DNA of 64,000 nt. Source: Longimicrobiales bacterium (GTDB lineage: Bacteria > Gemmatimonadota > Gemmatimonadetes > Longimicrobiales > Gaopeijiaceae). The position numbers and the translations under genes are program-made. Of this stretch, positions 51,337 to 60,358 are shown one piece after another. The DNA is taken from positions 434,001-498,000 of the forward strand of contig JAQWPM010000012.1 of NCBI GenBank assembly GCA_029245345.1. Direction: 5' to 3'. How positions within the stretch are numbered: position 1 is the first letter of the stretch; every line of letters begins with the position of its first letter. The notes below the pieces were generated by a model. The model was not told the DNA's origin. It was given only the letters and a program-made list of their open reading frames with translations, and did no database searches.

Positions 51337-53650
51337 TCGGCCTCCGCAACTGGCCGATTTCGTACCCCTGCGGCGGTTCCGCACCCAAGAGGTGCCGAAC
51401 GAAGTAGTCCCACCGACGACGCATCATATAGGGCTCGTTGCCAAACCCATGCCCGCGGTTCGGCAGCAGGAGCAAGTCGAAGTCTTTGTTCGCTTCAATG
51501 AGAGCATTCACAACCAACATCGTGTTCGAGGGCGGCACGTTGGTGTCCAACGTCCCATGCGCGATGAGCAACTTCCCCTCCAGGTTCTCTGCTAAGAGTT
51601 GGTTCGCCTGATTGTCGTAGTTGGTGGTGCCGTCCGGATTCACCTCCAGAAGGCCCTGCCACTTCTCGCCCCAATCATCCTCGTAGTTTCGGTTGTCGTG
51701 GTTCCCGGCCTGAGAAACGGCGACGTCGTAGAATCCTGGATAACGCATGATCGCATCGGCGGCACCGAATCCTCCCCCGGAGTGACCGAAGATCCCTACC
51801 GTCTCGGCATCGATCCACTCGTGACGTTCCGCGAGCTGCGTGATGCCACCCATCTGATCTGGGAGTCCGTTGTCTCCCATGTTGCCGTAATAGGCCTCAT
51901 GAAAGGTCTTTGAGCGGTTCGGCGTGCCCATGGCGTCGAGTTCGATGACCACGAAGCCGAGCTCGGCGATCGCCTGGAGATCCCGATGCGACGAGCGGAA
52001 ACTCCGACTGCCGACACTGCCGCTCTGCGGGCCGGGGTATTGGTAGTTTACGACCGGATACTTCTGATTGGGATCGAAGTTGCTCGGTCGGAACAACAAT
52101 CCGTGGAGGTCGGTGTCACCGTCGCGAGCCTTCACGCTGAACGGCATGGGGGGCTGCCATCCGGACGCCTGAAGAGCGGACATATCCGCCTCTTCGAGCA
52201 CCATCACTTGGCCTCCGTCGCGATCCCTCAGGACCGTGACCGGTGGGATGACCGGAGTGGAATAGGTCTCGACCAGGAAATCGCCATCAGCCGAAAACGA
52301 AGCGGTATGGTTCGCACTGTCCGGCGTGAGGAGGGTCACGTCCCCGTCGTCGAGTCCAATGCGGTAGTAATAGAAGAAGTACGGATCACCTGACTCGCGC
52401 TCGTTGCCTTGCACGGTGATCTCTCGGCGTTCCTCGTCCACGGCGAGAATAGAGAGCACGTTCCAATCGCCCGAGGTGACCTGGCTCTTCACCGCACCGG
52501 TATTCGTGTCGTACAGGTAGAGATGGCTCCAGTCGGCCCGCTGACTGGACCAGACGATCTCCTCAGAGTCCGACAGGTAGCGCCAGCCGTTGGACTCGAA
52601 GAAGGTCGTTTCGACCTCCTCGAAGAGATCACGGACCGCACCGGTGGCCGGGTCAGCGATGCGAAGCTGAGCGCTCTTGTGGTCGCGCGAGCTTGAGACG
52701 AAGGCGAGTGACTCGCTGTCCGAAGCCCATTCCACGTCACCAAAGGCACCGCCACATGCGACGTGGTCGCTGCAGGTGGAGCGATGCTGATCGGGCGGCA
52801 TCTGGAGCCGCACGAGTTGATCGCCAACAGAGCGGTCCAGGTCGACCACGACGCGGCTGATCCGGAAGATGACCGAATCCTCAGGCATCGGATAACGCCA
52901 CGTATCGACCTCTGCGTGGCCTACGCCGGTGCTCGTAAGCGTCATGAAGCCCACACCACGCGAGTCGTGTTGGAACGTCGCGATCCTTCGCGAGTCCGGA
53001 GACCACTTCACGATCGGACCGGGGCCCCGTGTCCAGCCCGCGTTGTTCGTGCCGTATCCAAAGTCTTCAATGCCGTCGAAGGTCAGTTGTGACTCATCAC
53101 CACTGTCGAAGTCTCGCAGCCACAAATTGTGATCCTGGATGAACACCGAGTGTTCACCGTTGGGCGCGAACACCTCTGTGCGCGACCGACCGGGGGCGCG
53201 AGGGACATCCGTGCGACTGCATGCGTACGACGACCGATCGCAGATGAAGCGTGATGGAGCATCGACGTCGAGATCGACATCGAGCACGATGGCACCGCCT
53301 GCGAACATCATGCCCGAGACCGGGATCGAGCCCGCTAAGATCGTCTGGCCCACGGCGGTGCTGAGCCCGGCCGCCATGCGCTGATGATCGAAAGCGACCG
53401 TCCGACGAGCCTCCGCCGGCTCGACGAGAACAAACTCGCTGCCCTCGGACGTCTGGTTCTCATACCAGAAGCGACCGTCGTCCATCCAGTTCGGGCTTAC
53501 GGCCCCGCCAAATACCAAAGGAGACGTGTGCTGCTGCAGCTGACGTTCAGCCCTAGCGTAATCCTCTGCGGTGACTTGTCTCGGCGTATTCTGCGCGAGT
53601 GATGGCGTCGCCACGAGGGCGAAGAGCAACAAAACGGCGAAGGGCCGCAT
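51329..53650 (-). CDS. Secreted dipeptidyl-peptidase IV-like S9 peptidase
   Basis: The 773-residue protein has a signal peptide (to TPSLAQ), then a DPP-IV-type propeller (RTEVFAPNGEHSVFIQDHNLWLRDFDSGDESQLTFDG, VKWSPDSRRIATFQHD) and a hydrolase domain. The nucleophile is Ser624 (FGHSGGGFGA), with Asp in HGTLDTNVPP and His in LPNRGHGFGNEP. It is expected to remove dipeptides, often Xaa-Pro, from peptides outside the cytoplasm. GGAGGAAGTC before the ATG is a near-perfect ribosome site, so expression is likely strong. Confidence 0.93.
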   Translation of the reverse strand: MRPFAVLLLFALVATPSLAQNTPRQVTAEDYARAERQLQQHTSPLVFGGAVSPNWMDDGRFWYENQTSEGSEFVLVEPAEARRTVAFDHQRMAAGLSTAVGQTILAGSIPVSGMMFAGGAIVLDVDLDVDAPSRFICDRSSYACSRTDVPRAPGRSRTEVFAPNGEHSVFIQDHNLWLRDFDSGDESQLTFDGIEDFGYGTNNAGWTRGPGPIVKWSPDSRRIATFQHDSRGVGFMTLTSTGVGHAEVDTWRYPMPEDSVIFRISRVVVDLDRSVGDQLVRLQMPPDQHRSTCSDHVACGGAFGDVEWASDSESLAFVSSSRDHKSAQLRIADPATGAVRDLFEEVETTFFESNGWRYLSDSEEIVWSSQRADWSHLYLYDTNTGAVKSQVTSGDWNVLSILAVDEERREITVQGNERESGDPYFFYYYRIGLDDGDVTLLTPDSANHTASFSADGDFLVETYSTPVIPPVTVLRDRDGGQVMVLEEADMSALQASGWQPPMPFSVKARDGDTDLHGLLFRPSNFDPNQKYPVVNYQYPGPQSGSVGSRSFRSSHRDLQAIAELGFVVIELDAMGTPNRSKTFHEAYYGNMGDNGLPDQMGGITQLAERHEWIDAETVGIFGHSGGGFGAADAIMRYPGFYDVAVSQAGNHDNRNYEDDWGEKWQGLLEVNPDGTTNYDNQANQLLAENLEGKLLIAHGTLDTNVPPSNTMLVVNALIEANKDFDLLLLPNRGHGFGNEPYMMRRRWDYFVRHLLGAEPPQGYEIGQLRRPIG

Positions 53651-53747
53651 GACTTCCTCCGGAACGTACTAGTTTGACTGTCAGGTATCCCGCAAGATCG
53701 AACACGCCTGGGGGCCGACGCAACGAGATCGTGTGCCGTGAAATACA

Positions 53748-53780
53748 GCGGCGGCGGACCCCCTCTGGAGCCCGCCGCCG
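53748..53780 (-). terminator. Hairpin, possible terminator for the glycine-rich protein gene
   Basis: CGGCGGCGG pairs with CCGCCGCCG (53780-53772 with 53757-53749 on the minus strand) and is followed by a weak T-rich stretch (TGTATTT). It lies 27 bp after the stop of the gene at 53807-54220. Confidence 0.5.
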
Positions 53781-53806
53781 AGTCTACTACTCGTGGGTCG
53801 GAACGG

Positions 53807-54220
53807 CTATCCGCGCCGCCTCCCGGTGAACGGCTGCCCACCACCACGGCCGCCCTCGACAGTCCCCTCCATCGAGTCACCATCGAAGGTGCCTGAGTAG
53901 GCTCGTTCAATGCTGTTTCCACCAAATGAGAGCACGACAGTGAAGCTGAACGTGTTCCCGTCGACTTCACCCTTTCTGATCTCGAACTCCTGCGCACCGC
54001 CACCACCGCCACCACCCCCGCGACGACCGCCACCCATGGTCAGTCTCATCGAGCCCGTCAGGGCACCATCGGCCTGTACGATCGTCATGGTGGAGGTCTG
54101 CGGACCGCGTCGGCCTTCGGAAGTGATCTCCCAACTACCGGACATGTCCTGTGCGGCAACCGGCACCGCGACTAGCGAGGCCGCCGCAACGAGGGCGGCT
54201 GAAAATACGCGACGGTTCAT
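53807..54220 (-). CDS. Secreted glycine-rich beta-sheet protein
   Basis: The protein has 137 residues with a signal peptide (to VPVAAQ). The mature part is lipocalin-like in strand pattern: GSWEITSEG, STMTIVQADGALTGSMRL, EFEIRKGEVDGNTFSFTV, AYSGTFDGDSMEGTV. It is interrupted by a glycine/arginine loop (GGGRRGGGGGGGG). I recognise no characterised family. It stands alone between the DPP-IV-like and sulfatase genes. Confidence 0.7.
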   Translation of the reverse strand: MNRRVFSAALVAAASLVAVPVAAQDMSGSWEITSEGRRGPQTSTMTIVQADGALTGSMRLTMGGGRRGGGGGGGGAQEFEIRKGEVDGNTFSFTVVLSFGGNSIERAYSGTFDGDSMEGTVEGGRGGGQPFTGRRRG

Positions 54221-54336
54221 AAACGAACTCCATGGATGGGTCTCAAACGGGGCGCCAGCGTGGCTGCGGAATAAGACCCTTCAGACGCATCGTTTGTTAA
54301 ACGCAAATTCCGCAGGGCACAATGCGGTATCAACCT

Positions 54337-55938
54337 CTACCGCTCCTCGAGCGGGACAATCCCGAGTTCTTCACGTTGCTCCCGCCAAAGCTCCAGCATT
54401 GATGTGAAGCGCTCCGGTTCGACTTCAGACAGGTCGTTCGTCTCTCCAGGATCGACCCCTAGGTCAAACAACTGAAAGCCCGACTCAGCGAACGGACGGT
54501 CCAGGGTCACGAGCTTCCACTTGCCTTGGCGCACATAAGCCCGGCCCTCGTGATAAAGTGTTGTCACGTAATCGTCGGCGTGGACCGCGTCCACGGATCC
54601 GCCCAAGTGGGCGACCATCGATTCACCGAGCATCGGCCAAACCGATCCGTCGGTCGGGTAGGACGCTTGGGCCAGTTCCAAAACGGTTGGAGCGATGTCC
54701 ATCACATTGAGGTAGGAGCGGTCTATGACACCCGCCCCCGAGACTCCGGCCCCCGAGATGATCATCGGTGCCGCGAGGCCTCCTTCCCGCGAGAAGGTCT
54801 TGTGCCGGCTGAAGGGCGCGGATCCGGCCTCAGCCCAGGGGACTCCGTACGACACGAAAGACCCCGGGTGGCCCATGTTCTCGTATGAGTTGTCGTAGTT
54901 GGCCTGCAGAAATTCTGAGAAGCGCCGATCGACGTAGAAATCCTCTGCCGCGGCACCATTGTCGGACATGAACACGATGGTCGTGTTCTCGTAGAGGCCG
55001 CTTTCCTTGAGATGCACCACCAGACGCCCCACGTGGTCATCCAGGTTCGTAAGCATCGAGGCGTACAGCTCCATCTCTCGCGCCTCGCTGCGTTGTTCGG
55101 CCGGGGTCAACTGAGCCCATGGAGTCACTGCCTCGTTGCGCGGCGGGAGAGCAGACCACGGGGGGATGATGTCCGCGGCCTTCAGGGACGCGAATCGCTC
55201 CTCCCGGAGCCGGTCGTAGCCCTGGTCATACTGGCCGGCGTACATGTCCAAATACTCGTCGGGAACCTGCAGCGGCCAGTGCGGAGAAGTGTACGACGCG
55301 AAGGCGAAGAAGGGACGTCCGTCGTCCCGATCCGCATCGATGAAATCGATGATCTGATCGGTATACAGTTCGGTGGAGTACGCACCTTCAGGCCAACTGA
55401 CCTCGACGCCGTCGGCACGATAAACGGATGTGCCTTGGCCGAAACCCAACGGCCCGAAGTGGCTCGCGGCACCCGGCACGAGGGTGAAGGAGCGCTCGAA
55501 GCCTGCCGCGGCCGGACCGTGTTCCAGAGCATTTCCCAGATGCCATTTGCCGACCATATAAGTGTGATAGCCAGCCTCCTGTAGCAGCCGAGGCAGAGGA
55601 ATGATCCGATCAGAGAGGTGGCCTTCATAACCAGGGGTGTCGAACGAAGCGGCCTGTTGGCCCATCCCCGCGACGTGGTTGTTGTTTCCGGTGAGAAGCA
55701 TCGACCGCGTCGGTCCGCAAGAAGGGCCCGCGCGGAACCCGGTAAAGAGCACCCCTTCTTGGGCAAGCGCATCGATGTTGGGTGTGCTGATGTCACCGCC
55801 GAACGCACCGAGGTCCGCGTAACCAAGGTCGTCCGCGACGATCAGCAGGACGTTAGGGCGCGGCTGAGGCGCCGACCCGTCCGCGCACGATGCGAGCACG
55901 AGCAGGCAGCCCGTCAGCACAAACTTCATTCCTCTCAT
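54337..55938 (-). CDS. Arylsulfatase lipoprotein
   Basis: About 533 residues are encoded from the ATG at 55938. A lipoprotein signal (MKFVLTGCLLVLASC) precedes the sulfatase fold. Metal-site DDLGYADLGAFGG and the formylglycine signature Cys74-Gly-Pro-Thr-Arg (SCGPTRSMLLTG) are intact, then GKWHLG, ASYTSPHWPLQVP and VFMSDNGAAAEDF. The Cys-type motif requires an FGE or anaerobic maturase encoded elsewhere. It would release sulfate from organic sulfate esters, fitting a marine or polysaccharide-rich habitat. The ATG at 55929 is an alternative. The 294 bp upstream show no further gene. Confidence 0.92.
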   Translation of the reverse strand: MRGMKFVLTGCLLVLASCADGSAPQPRPNVLLIVADDLGYADLGAFGGDISTPNIDALAQEGVLFTGFRAGPSCGPTRSMLLTGNNNHVAGMGQQAASFDTPGYEGHLSDRIIPLPRLLQEAGYHTYMVGKWHLGNALEHGPAAAGFERSFTLVPGAASHFGPLGFGQGTSVYRADGVEVSWPEGAYSTELYTDQIIDFIDADRDDGRPFFAFASYTSPHWPLQVPDEYLDMYAGQYDQGYDRLREERFASLKAADIIPPWSALPPRNEAVTPWAQLTPAEQRSEAREMELYASMLTNLDDHVGRLVVHLKESGLYENTTIVFMSDNGAAAEDFYVDRRFSEFLQANYDNSYENMGHPGSFVSYGVPWAEAGSAPFSRHKTFSREGGLAAPMIISGAGVSGAGVIDRSYLNVMDIAPTVLELAQASYPTDGSVWPMLGESMVAHLGGSVDAVHADDYVTTLYHEGRAYVRQGKWKLVTLDRPFAESGFQLFDLGVDPGETNDLSEVEPERFTSMLELWREQREELGIVPLEER

Positions 55939-56232
55939 TCCCACCGAACTCCCAGTCGAATGGATATGGCGGCTCCGCGATTCTGCCGCGGGCACCAACC
56001 TAGGCGCCCCGTGCATCACAACGCGAACTGCGGCGCCTGACTGGCCACGACAATCCAGGGGACGAGCATTCCGCTCAAAAAGGCTTCATTGGCCTCAACT
56101 CTGGAGGGCGACGTGTCCGAGCAACTCAATGAGGATGCACGATTGGGAAGACACCAAGTGCCCCCGACCTTGGCAGGAAGGATGTCCCCTTCTCTAGTCT
56201 CCGCCTGAACCTCGGAGCAGCAGGGTATTCCC

Positions 56233-56844
56233 GTGCGCCTCTCGCGAACGTCCTTGGTCCTCACCGCCGGTCTACTCATGGCTGCGGCGGCGCCCCATGC
56301 CGCCCAAGTGCATGGAAGCGAGGCACAGACTCTTGAGCAGGTGATTTCGGGAACCACCATCTCGATCGAATACGCTCGCCCCTCTGTCCCTGGGCGTGAG
56401 CCCGTTTTCGGTGGACTGGTGCCCTGGACGGCAGTGTGGACTCCATGCACAAACGCTGCGACGCAACTCGAAGTATCGGCAGACTTCAAGTTGGGGGAGG
56501 CCGAGATCCCCGCCGGAGCGTACTCGTTGTGGCTTCAGCCGCACGAGAATGACAGCTGGCCGCTGATGCTGTATGCGGACACCTCACTGTCCCACGTGCC
56601 TCACCGGACTATGGATCAGGCGTTCATGGCGGCAGATCCTGACATGACGCCCGAGGAACGCTCCTCGATGAATGCGTACTGGACCGTCCAACGCACACCA
56701 CACCCCGTCGAGATCATCGACAACAACGAGACCGGCCAGATGACGGTCAGCGACCTGTTGCTCGACAACGTGCTCGGAGATGGGGAGTGGAGAAAGATCC
56801 TTCCCCCAAGGCTGAGGGCATCTTCACCGACGGCACCACGATGA
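56233..56844 (+). CDS. DUF2911 secreted protein, C-terminus uncertain
   Basis: The GTG-started frame gives 203 residues with a signal peptide (to APHAAQ). DUF2911 features are ISIEYARPSVPGREPVFGGLVPW, the NAATQLEVSADFKLGEAEIPAGAYSLWLQP block and ADTSLSHVPHRTM. The function is unknown. The last ~20 residues (ILPPRLRASSPTAPR) look out of frame. The neighbouring frame carries coding-like sequence from 56787, so a one-base slip near GATGGGGAG (about 56780) may have cut off the true C-terminus. Confidence 0.75.
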   Translation: MRLSRTSLVLTAGLLMAAAAPHAAQVHGSEAQTLEQVISGTTISIEYARPSVPGREPVFGGLVPWTAVWTPCTNAATQLEVSADFKLGEAEIPAGAYSLWLQPHENDSWPLMLYADTSLSHVPHRTMDQAFMAADPDMTPEERSSMNAYWTVQRTPHPVEIIDNNETGQMTVSDLLLDNVLGDGEWRKILPPRLRASSPTAPR

Positions 56845-56990
56845 ACGGAGCGGTCATGCTCGCGGGTGGCGCTTTCCGGGAAAGCATCACGGATGCGTCC
56901 GGCAATGCTATTTTATTCGACGTTCGCGACGACAAAACAGACGACTTAGAAGCCGTCGGAAGTCGCATCCCTAACGACGAGGGTCGTTGA
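56787..56990 (+). other. Out-of-frame coding remnant after the DUF2911 gene
   Basis: The frame reads EKDPSPKAEGIFTDGTTMNGAVMLAGGAF, then ITDASGNAILFDVRDDKTDDLEAVGSRI, ending 2 bp before the acylase ATG. Residue use is coding-like. It has no signal peptide or good ribosome site and overlaps the DUF2911 frame by 58 bp. It is either the true C-terminal part of the DUF2911 protein after a frameshift or the tail of another lost gene. Confidence 0.4.
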
Positions 56991-56992
56991 TC

Positions 56993-59251
56993 ATGAAGAA
57001 ACTCGCTCTTGCTCTGCTCCTCGTTGTCATTGCCTGCGGCCCCATCGACGGTCCCTCACCAGAGATGGCCGAATGGTCGGCCCGAGCGGACCGCGTCACC
57101 ATCGTGCGGGACGATTGGGGCATCGCCCACAGCTACGGCGAGACGGACGCGGACGCCGTATTTGGCATGGTCTACGCCCAGGCGGAAGACGACTTCCCCC
57201 GCATCGAAGTCAACTTCTTGAACAGCCAGGGCCGCTTGGCTGAAGCAGAAGGAGAGTCTCAGATCTGGCGTGACCTCCGCATGAAATTGTTCATCGACCC
57301 CAAGGTGCTTCAGGACGAATATGCGTCCGCAGAGCCCTGGCTCCGGGAGTTGATGGACGCATGGGCTGCAGCGCTCAACTACTACCTGCTGACCCATCCG
57401 GGTGTTGAGCCGATGGTACTGGATCGCTTCGAGCCCTGGATGGCCCTGAGCTTCAGCGAAGGAAGCATCGGTGGGGACATGGAGCGCCCCTCGCTCAAGA
57501 TGCTCGAGGACTTTTATGGAGACGGTGGTCCGGCTCAGGAAGCCGCGATATCGGCGCCAAAGCACGACCCTGGCCTCGATCGTTTGGCTTCAATCGATCC
57601 GGCGAGCTACTCCGGCCTAAGCCTCCTCCCTGGCCTGGACCCGACCGTGGAGCCCACCGGATCAAACGGCTTCGCTATCTCTCCGTCGAACACGGAGGAT
57701 GGAGACGCGCTGCTGCTCATCAATCCACACACGTCGTTCTACTTCCGAGCCGAACATCACATGGTCAGCGAAGAGGGCCTGAACGCGTACGGAGCATCCA
57801 CCTGGGGTCAGTTCTTCGTCTATCAGGGCTTCAATGAGACCGCAGGGTGGATGCACACGTCCACTGGGGCGGATGCGGTCGATGAGTACTACTACGATGT
57901 AGAGGTCCGTGAGGACGGCGTCTGGTATCCGTACGATGGCGAGATGCGCCAGATGGAGGAGCGCGAGATCACCCTTCCTTACACAAACGGATCGGGCGGC
58001 TCTGGCGAGCGCACCGTCACCGCTTACTCCAGCCACCACGGCCCGATCGTGCGCGGCGATGCGAATCGGTGGGTCGCTGTCCAACTCATGAACAACCCGG
58101 TCGACGCATTGACCCAGTCGTACATGCGCACCAAAGCCGCGAACTATGACGAGTACTTGGAGACCATGCGCCTCCACACGAATTCGTCGAACAACACGGT
58201 CTTCGCGGACGCCGAAGGCAACATCGCGTACTTCCAGGCCAACTACGTTCCGATTCGTGACGAGAGCCTCGATTGGAGTGAGCCCGTCAGCGGCATGACG
58301 GCCGCAACCGAGTACCAGGGCATTCACACGGTCGAGGAATCGCCACTGATCGTGAATCCATCTACAGGATGGCTGCAGAACACGAACAACCATCCGTGGT
58401 CAGTGATCGGCTCCACCAGCCCGCGAAAGAGCGACTACCCTAGGTATATGGATGCATACGGAGAGAACTTCCGCGGCGAGCACGCGTTGCGTGTCCTTCC
58501 GGGCCGGACCGACTTCAACCTGCAGCGGCTGATCGACGCCGCTTATGACAGCTACCTCCCCGGCTTCGAAGACATCGTCCCGGCACTGGTGGCCGCTTGG
58601 GACGGGACCGCGAATTCGAACCCGCTCAAGGCTCGTCTCGCTGAGCCTGTTGCTGCGCTGAGGGGATGGGACCTGCGCTTCGGGGCGGAATCGATCCCGA
58701 CATCCGTCGCCATCGCGTATGGAGATACGCTTCTCTCACAGATAGCAGATGCAGCGGACCAGGCAGGGGTCGACGTCTACGACTATATGGCCGCGGGGGC
58801 CTCAGCTACAGTGAAGCTAGGCGCGCTCGCCGACGCCGTGACGCGTCTTGAAGAGGACTTCGGGAGCTGGGCCACGCCCTGGGGTGAGATCAACCGATTC
58901 CAGCGCCTGACCGGAGACATCGTTCAGCCGTTCGACGACGAGGGTGCGAGCGTACCGGTAGGCTTTACGTCTGCGCGCTGGGGATCGCTCGCCGCGTACG
59001 GCCAGCGGACCTTTAATGGCACCAAGCGCATTTACGGCACACGTGGGAACAGCTTCGTGGCCGTAGTAGCGTTCGGAGACTCGGTGAGAGCCCGCGCGGT
59101 CAGTGCAGGCGGGCAGTCCGGTGATCCCTCTTCGCCGCACTTCGCCGACCAGATCGAGCGGTACGCGACGGGTGATCTTCGTACGGTGCGGTTCTACCGG
59201 CCCGATGTGGACGCAGTGGCAGAGGAAACCTACCGGCCAGGAGGGCGGTAG
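56993..59251 (+). CDS. Penicillin acylase-family (S45 Ntn-hydrolase) lipoprotein
   Basis: The 752-residue protein has a lipoprotein signal (ALALLLVVIAC). The N-terminal region (VTIVRDDWGIAHSYGETDADAVFGMVYAQAEDDFPRIEV) is the acylase alpha-chain start. Ser224 in EPTGSNGFAIS should become the N-terminal nucleophile after autocleavage, and NPHTSFYFRAE with SSNNTVFADAEGNIAYF lies in the beta chain. It hydrolyses amides such as acyl-homoserine lactones, penicillins or N-acyl amino acids in the periplasm; the real substrate is open. A one-codon-apart TTG/ATG pair exists and the ATG is preferred. Confidence 0.9.
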   Translation: MKKLALALLLVVIACGPIDGPSPEMAEWSARADRVTIVRDDWGIAHSYGETDADAVFGMVYAQAEDDFPRIEVNFLNSQGRLAEAEGESQIWRDLRMKLFIDPKVLQDEYASAEPWLRELMDAWAAALNYYLLTHPGVEPMVLDRFEPWMALSFSEGSIGGDMERPSLKMLEDFYGDGGPAQEAAISAPKHDPGLDRLASIDPASYSGLSLLPGLDPTVEPTGSNGFAISPSNTEDGDALLLINPHTSFYFRAEHHMVSEEGLNAYGASTWGQFFVYQGFNETAGWMHTSTGADAVDEYYYDVEVREDGVWYPYDGEMRQMEEREITLPYTNGSGGSGERTVTAYSSHHGPIVRGDANRWVAVQLMNNPVDALTQSYMRTKAANYDEYLETMRLHTNSSNNTVFADAEGNIAYFQANYVPIRDESLDWSEPVSGMTAATEYQGIHTVEESPLIVNPSTGWLQNTNNHPWSVIGSTSPRKSDYPRYMDAYGENFRGEHALRVLPGRTDFNLQRLIDAAYDSYLPGFEDIVPALVAAWDGTANSNPLKARLAEPVAALRGWDLRFGAESIPTSVAIAYGDTLLSQIADAADQAGVDVYDYMAAGASATVKLGALADAVTRLEEDFGSWATPWGEINRFQRLTGDIVQPFDDEGASVPVGFTSARWGSLAAYGQRTFNGTKRIYGTRGNSFVAVVAFGDSVRARAVSAGGQSGDPSSPHFADQIERYATGDLRTVRFYRPDVDAVAEETYRPGGR

Positions 59252-59807
59252 GGGGTCCGCCCTCTAACGCACGACCATTTCTGGCACTGAAGCCAGAATC
59301 ACCATTCGCCGGGCAGCCCTACAATCATCGACCGAGTCGATGACATGGCACCCGTAGTCGTGGTGGTCGCCTAACGAGTCGAATCCGATTTCGTGCGGTC
59401 CTTCCCGGGATTGTCGTCGTAACACTGCTCCACAGCCTCGAGGTCGTGATCCAGCGCTGCCGCGACCGCAAAGAGTTTGTCCTTGGGCTTCCGCTCATCA
59501 AGCCAGTCGCGAGGTGATGGAAGTGTCCCTAGAGGGCTTCGTGGGGCGTGACGGTGGTCGGGAGCGACTAGCGACCAAAATGGGCATCGTTGGGCGCTCC
59601 GGGACTCGCACGGCTGAACGTTGTGCCGATCGCCCGGAGGAAGATTCGGAGGACGGCGCGTGCTCCCTGGCAACGTGAGGGCAGGCGCGCAGCGAGTCTA
59701 TCGTCGGAACCCGTATCGAACCTATCTACAGCCTTGTCCCTCGACTGCTCGTCGTGTCGAGACAAAGAAGCTACGATACCGGGCCAGTCACGGAAGCTGA
59801 GGTGCAC
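59252..59807. other. Region without a confident gene
   Basis: This 556-bp stretch between the acylase and the cyclic-nucleotide-binding gene has no frame with convincing coding character. A minus-strand segment (59520-59371) reads DWLDERKPKDKLFAVAAALDHDLEAVEQCYDD, which could be the tail of a lost gene. A small hairpin (TCTGGC/GCCAGA near 59280) follows the acylase but has no T tract. No RiPP precursor with a GG leader was seen here. Confidence 0.4.
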
Positions 59808-60335
59808 ATGAAGAAGGTACTCTACATCCTAGCCGAGCTCGACGACAACGACGTCAAGTGGATGTCGGAGAACGGCTCACGTAAAGCCTACGCCTCCGGT
59901 GAGGTGTTGATAAGACAGGGCAGCGACGTCGAGTCGCTCTTCCTAGCCCTAGACGGGCGCTTCTCTGTGGTGGTCAACAGCGTCGAGGTCGCGCGGATCG
60001 GAGCTGGAGAGGTTTTGGGTGAGATCTCCTTCGTGGATAATCACTCAGCCACGGCGACCGTCACCGCCGTCGAGGAGTCCCATGTGCTTGAGATCCCTCG
60101 TGACGTCATTCGGGCCAAGCTCAAGACGGATAAGGAATTCGCCTCGAGGTTCTACCTGGCGTTGGCCACGTTTCTGGCGGACCGCCTCCGCGGCACCCTT
60201 CGCTTGGTCCAAGGTCAATCGGCTGACTCGGACGAAACGTCCGCGGACGACGAGCTCGAGCTCGATCGATTGGACGCTCTCTCGCGTGCCGGCGACCGAT
60301 TCCATCGCGTCTTGCGTCAACTCGGAACGAACTGA
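59808..60335 (+). CDS. Cyclic-nucleotide-binding-domain protein of peptide-export type
   Basis: The protein has 175 residues from the ATG at 59808 (GAGGTGCAC before it). A single cNMP-binding beta-roll (SGEVLIRQGSDVESLFLALDGRFSVV, the phosphate-binding cassette region GEVLGEISFVDNHSATATVTA) is followed by a C-helix extension (FYLALATFLADRLRGTLR). There is no DNA-binding helix-turn-helix. The N-terminus (KKVLYILAELDDNDVKWM) is the form seen next to TolC and NHLM-type exporters. The canonical Arg of the cassette is replaced (HSATA), so ligand binding is uncertain. It is convergent with the TolC gene, 23 bp apart. Confidence 0.85.
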   Translation: MKKVLYILAELDDNDVKWMSENGSRKAYASGEVLIRQGSDVESLFLALDGRFSVVVNSVEVARIGAGEVLGEISFVDNHSATATVTAVEESHVLEIPRDVIRAKLKTDKEFASRFYLALATFLADRLRGTLRLVQGQSADSDETSADDELELDRLDALSRAGDRFHRVLRQLGTN

Positions 60336-60358
60336 GTCCTACAGGGCGGGGACGGCGC

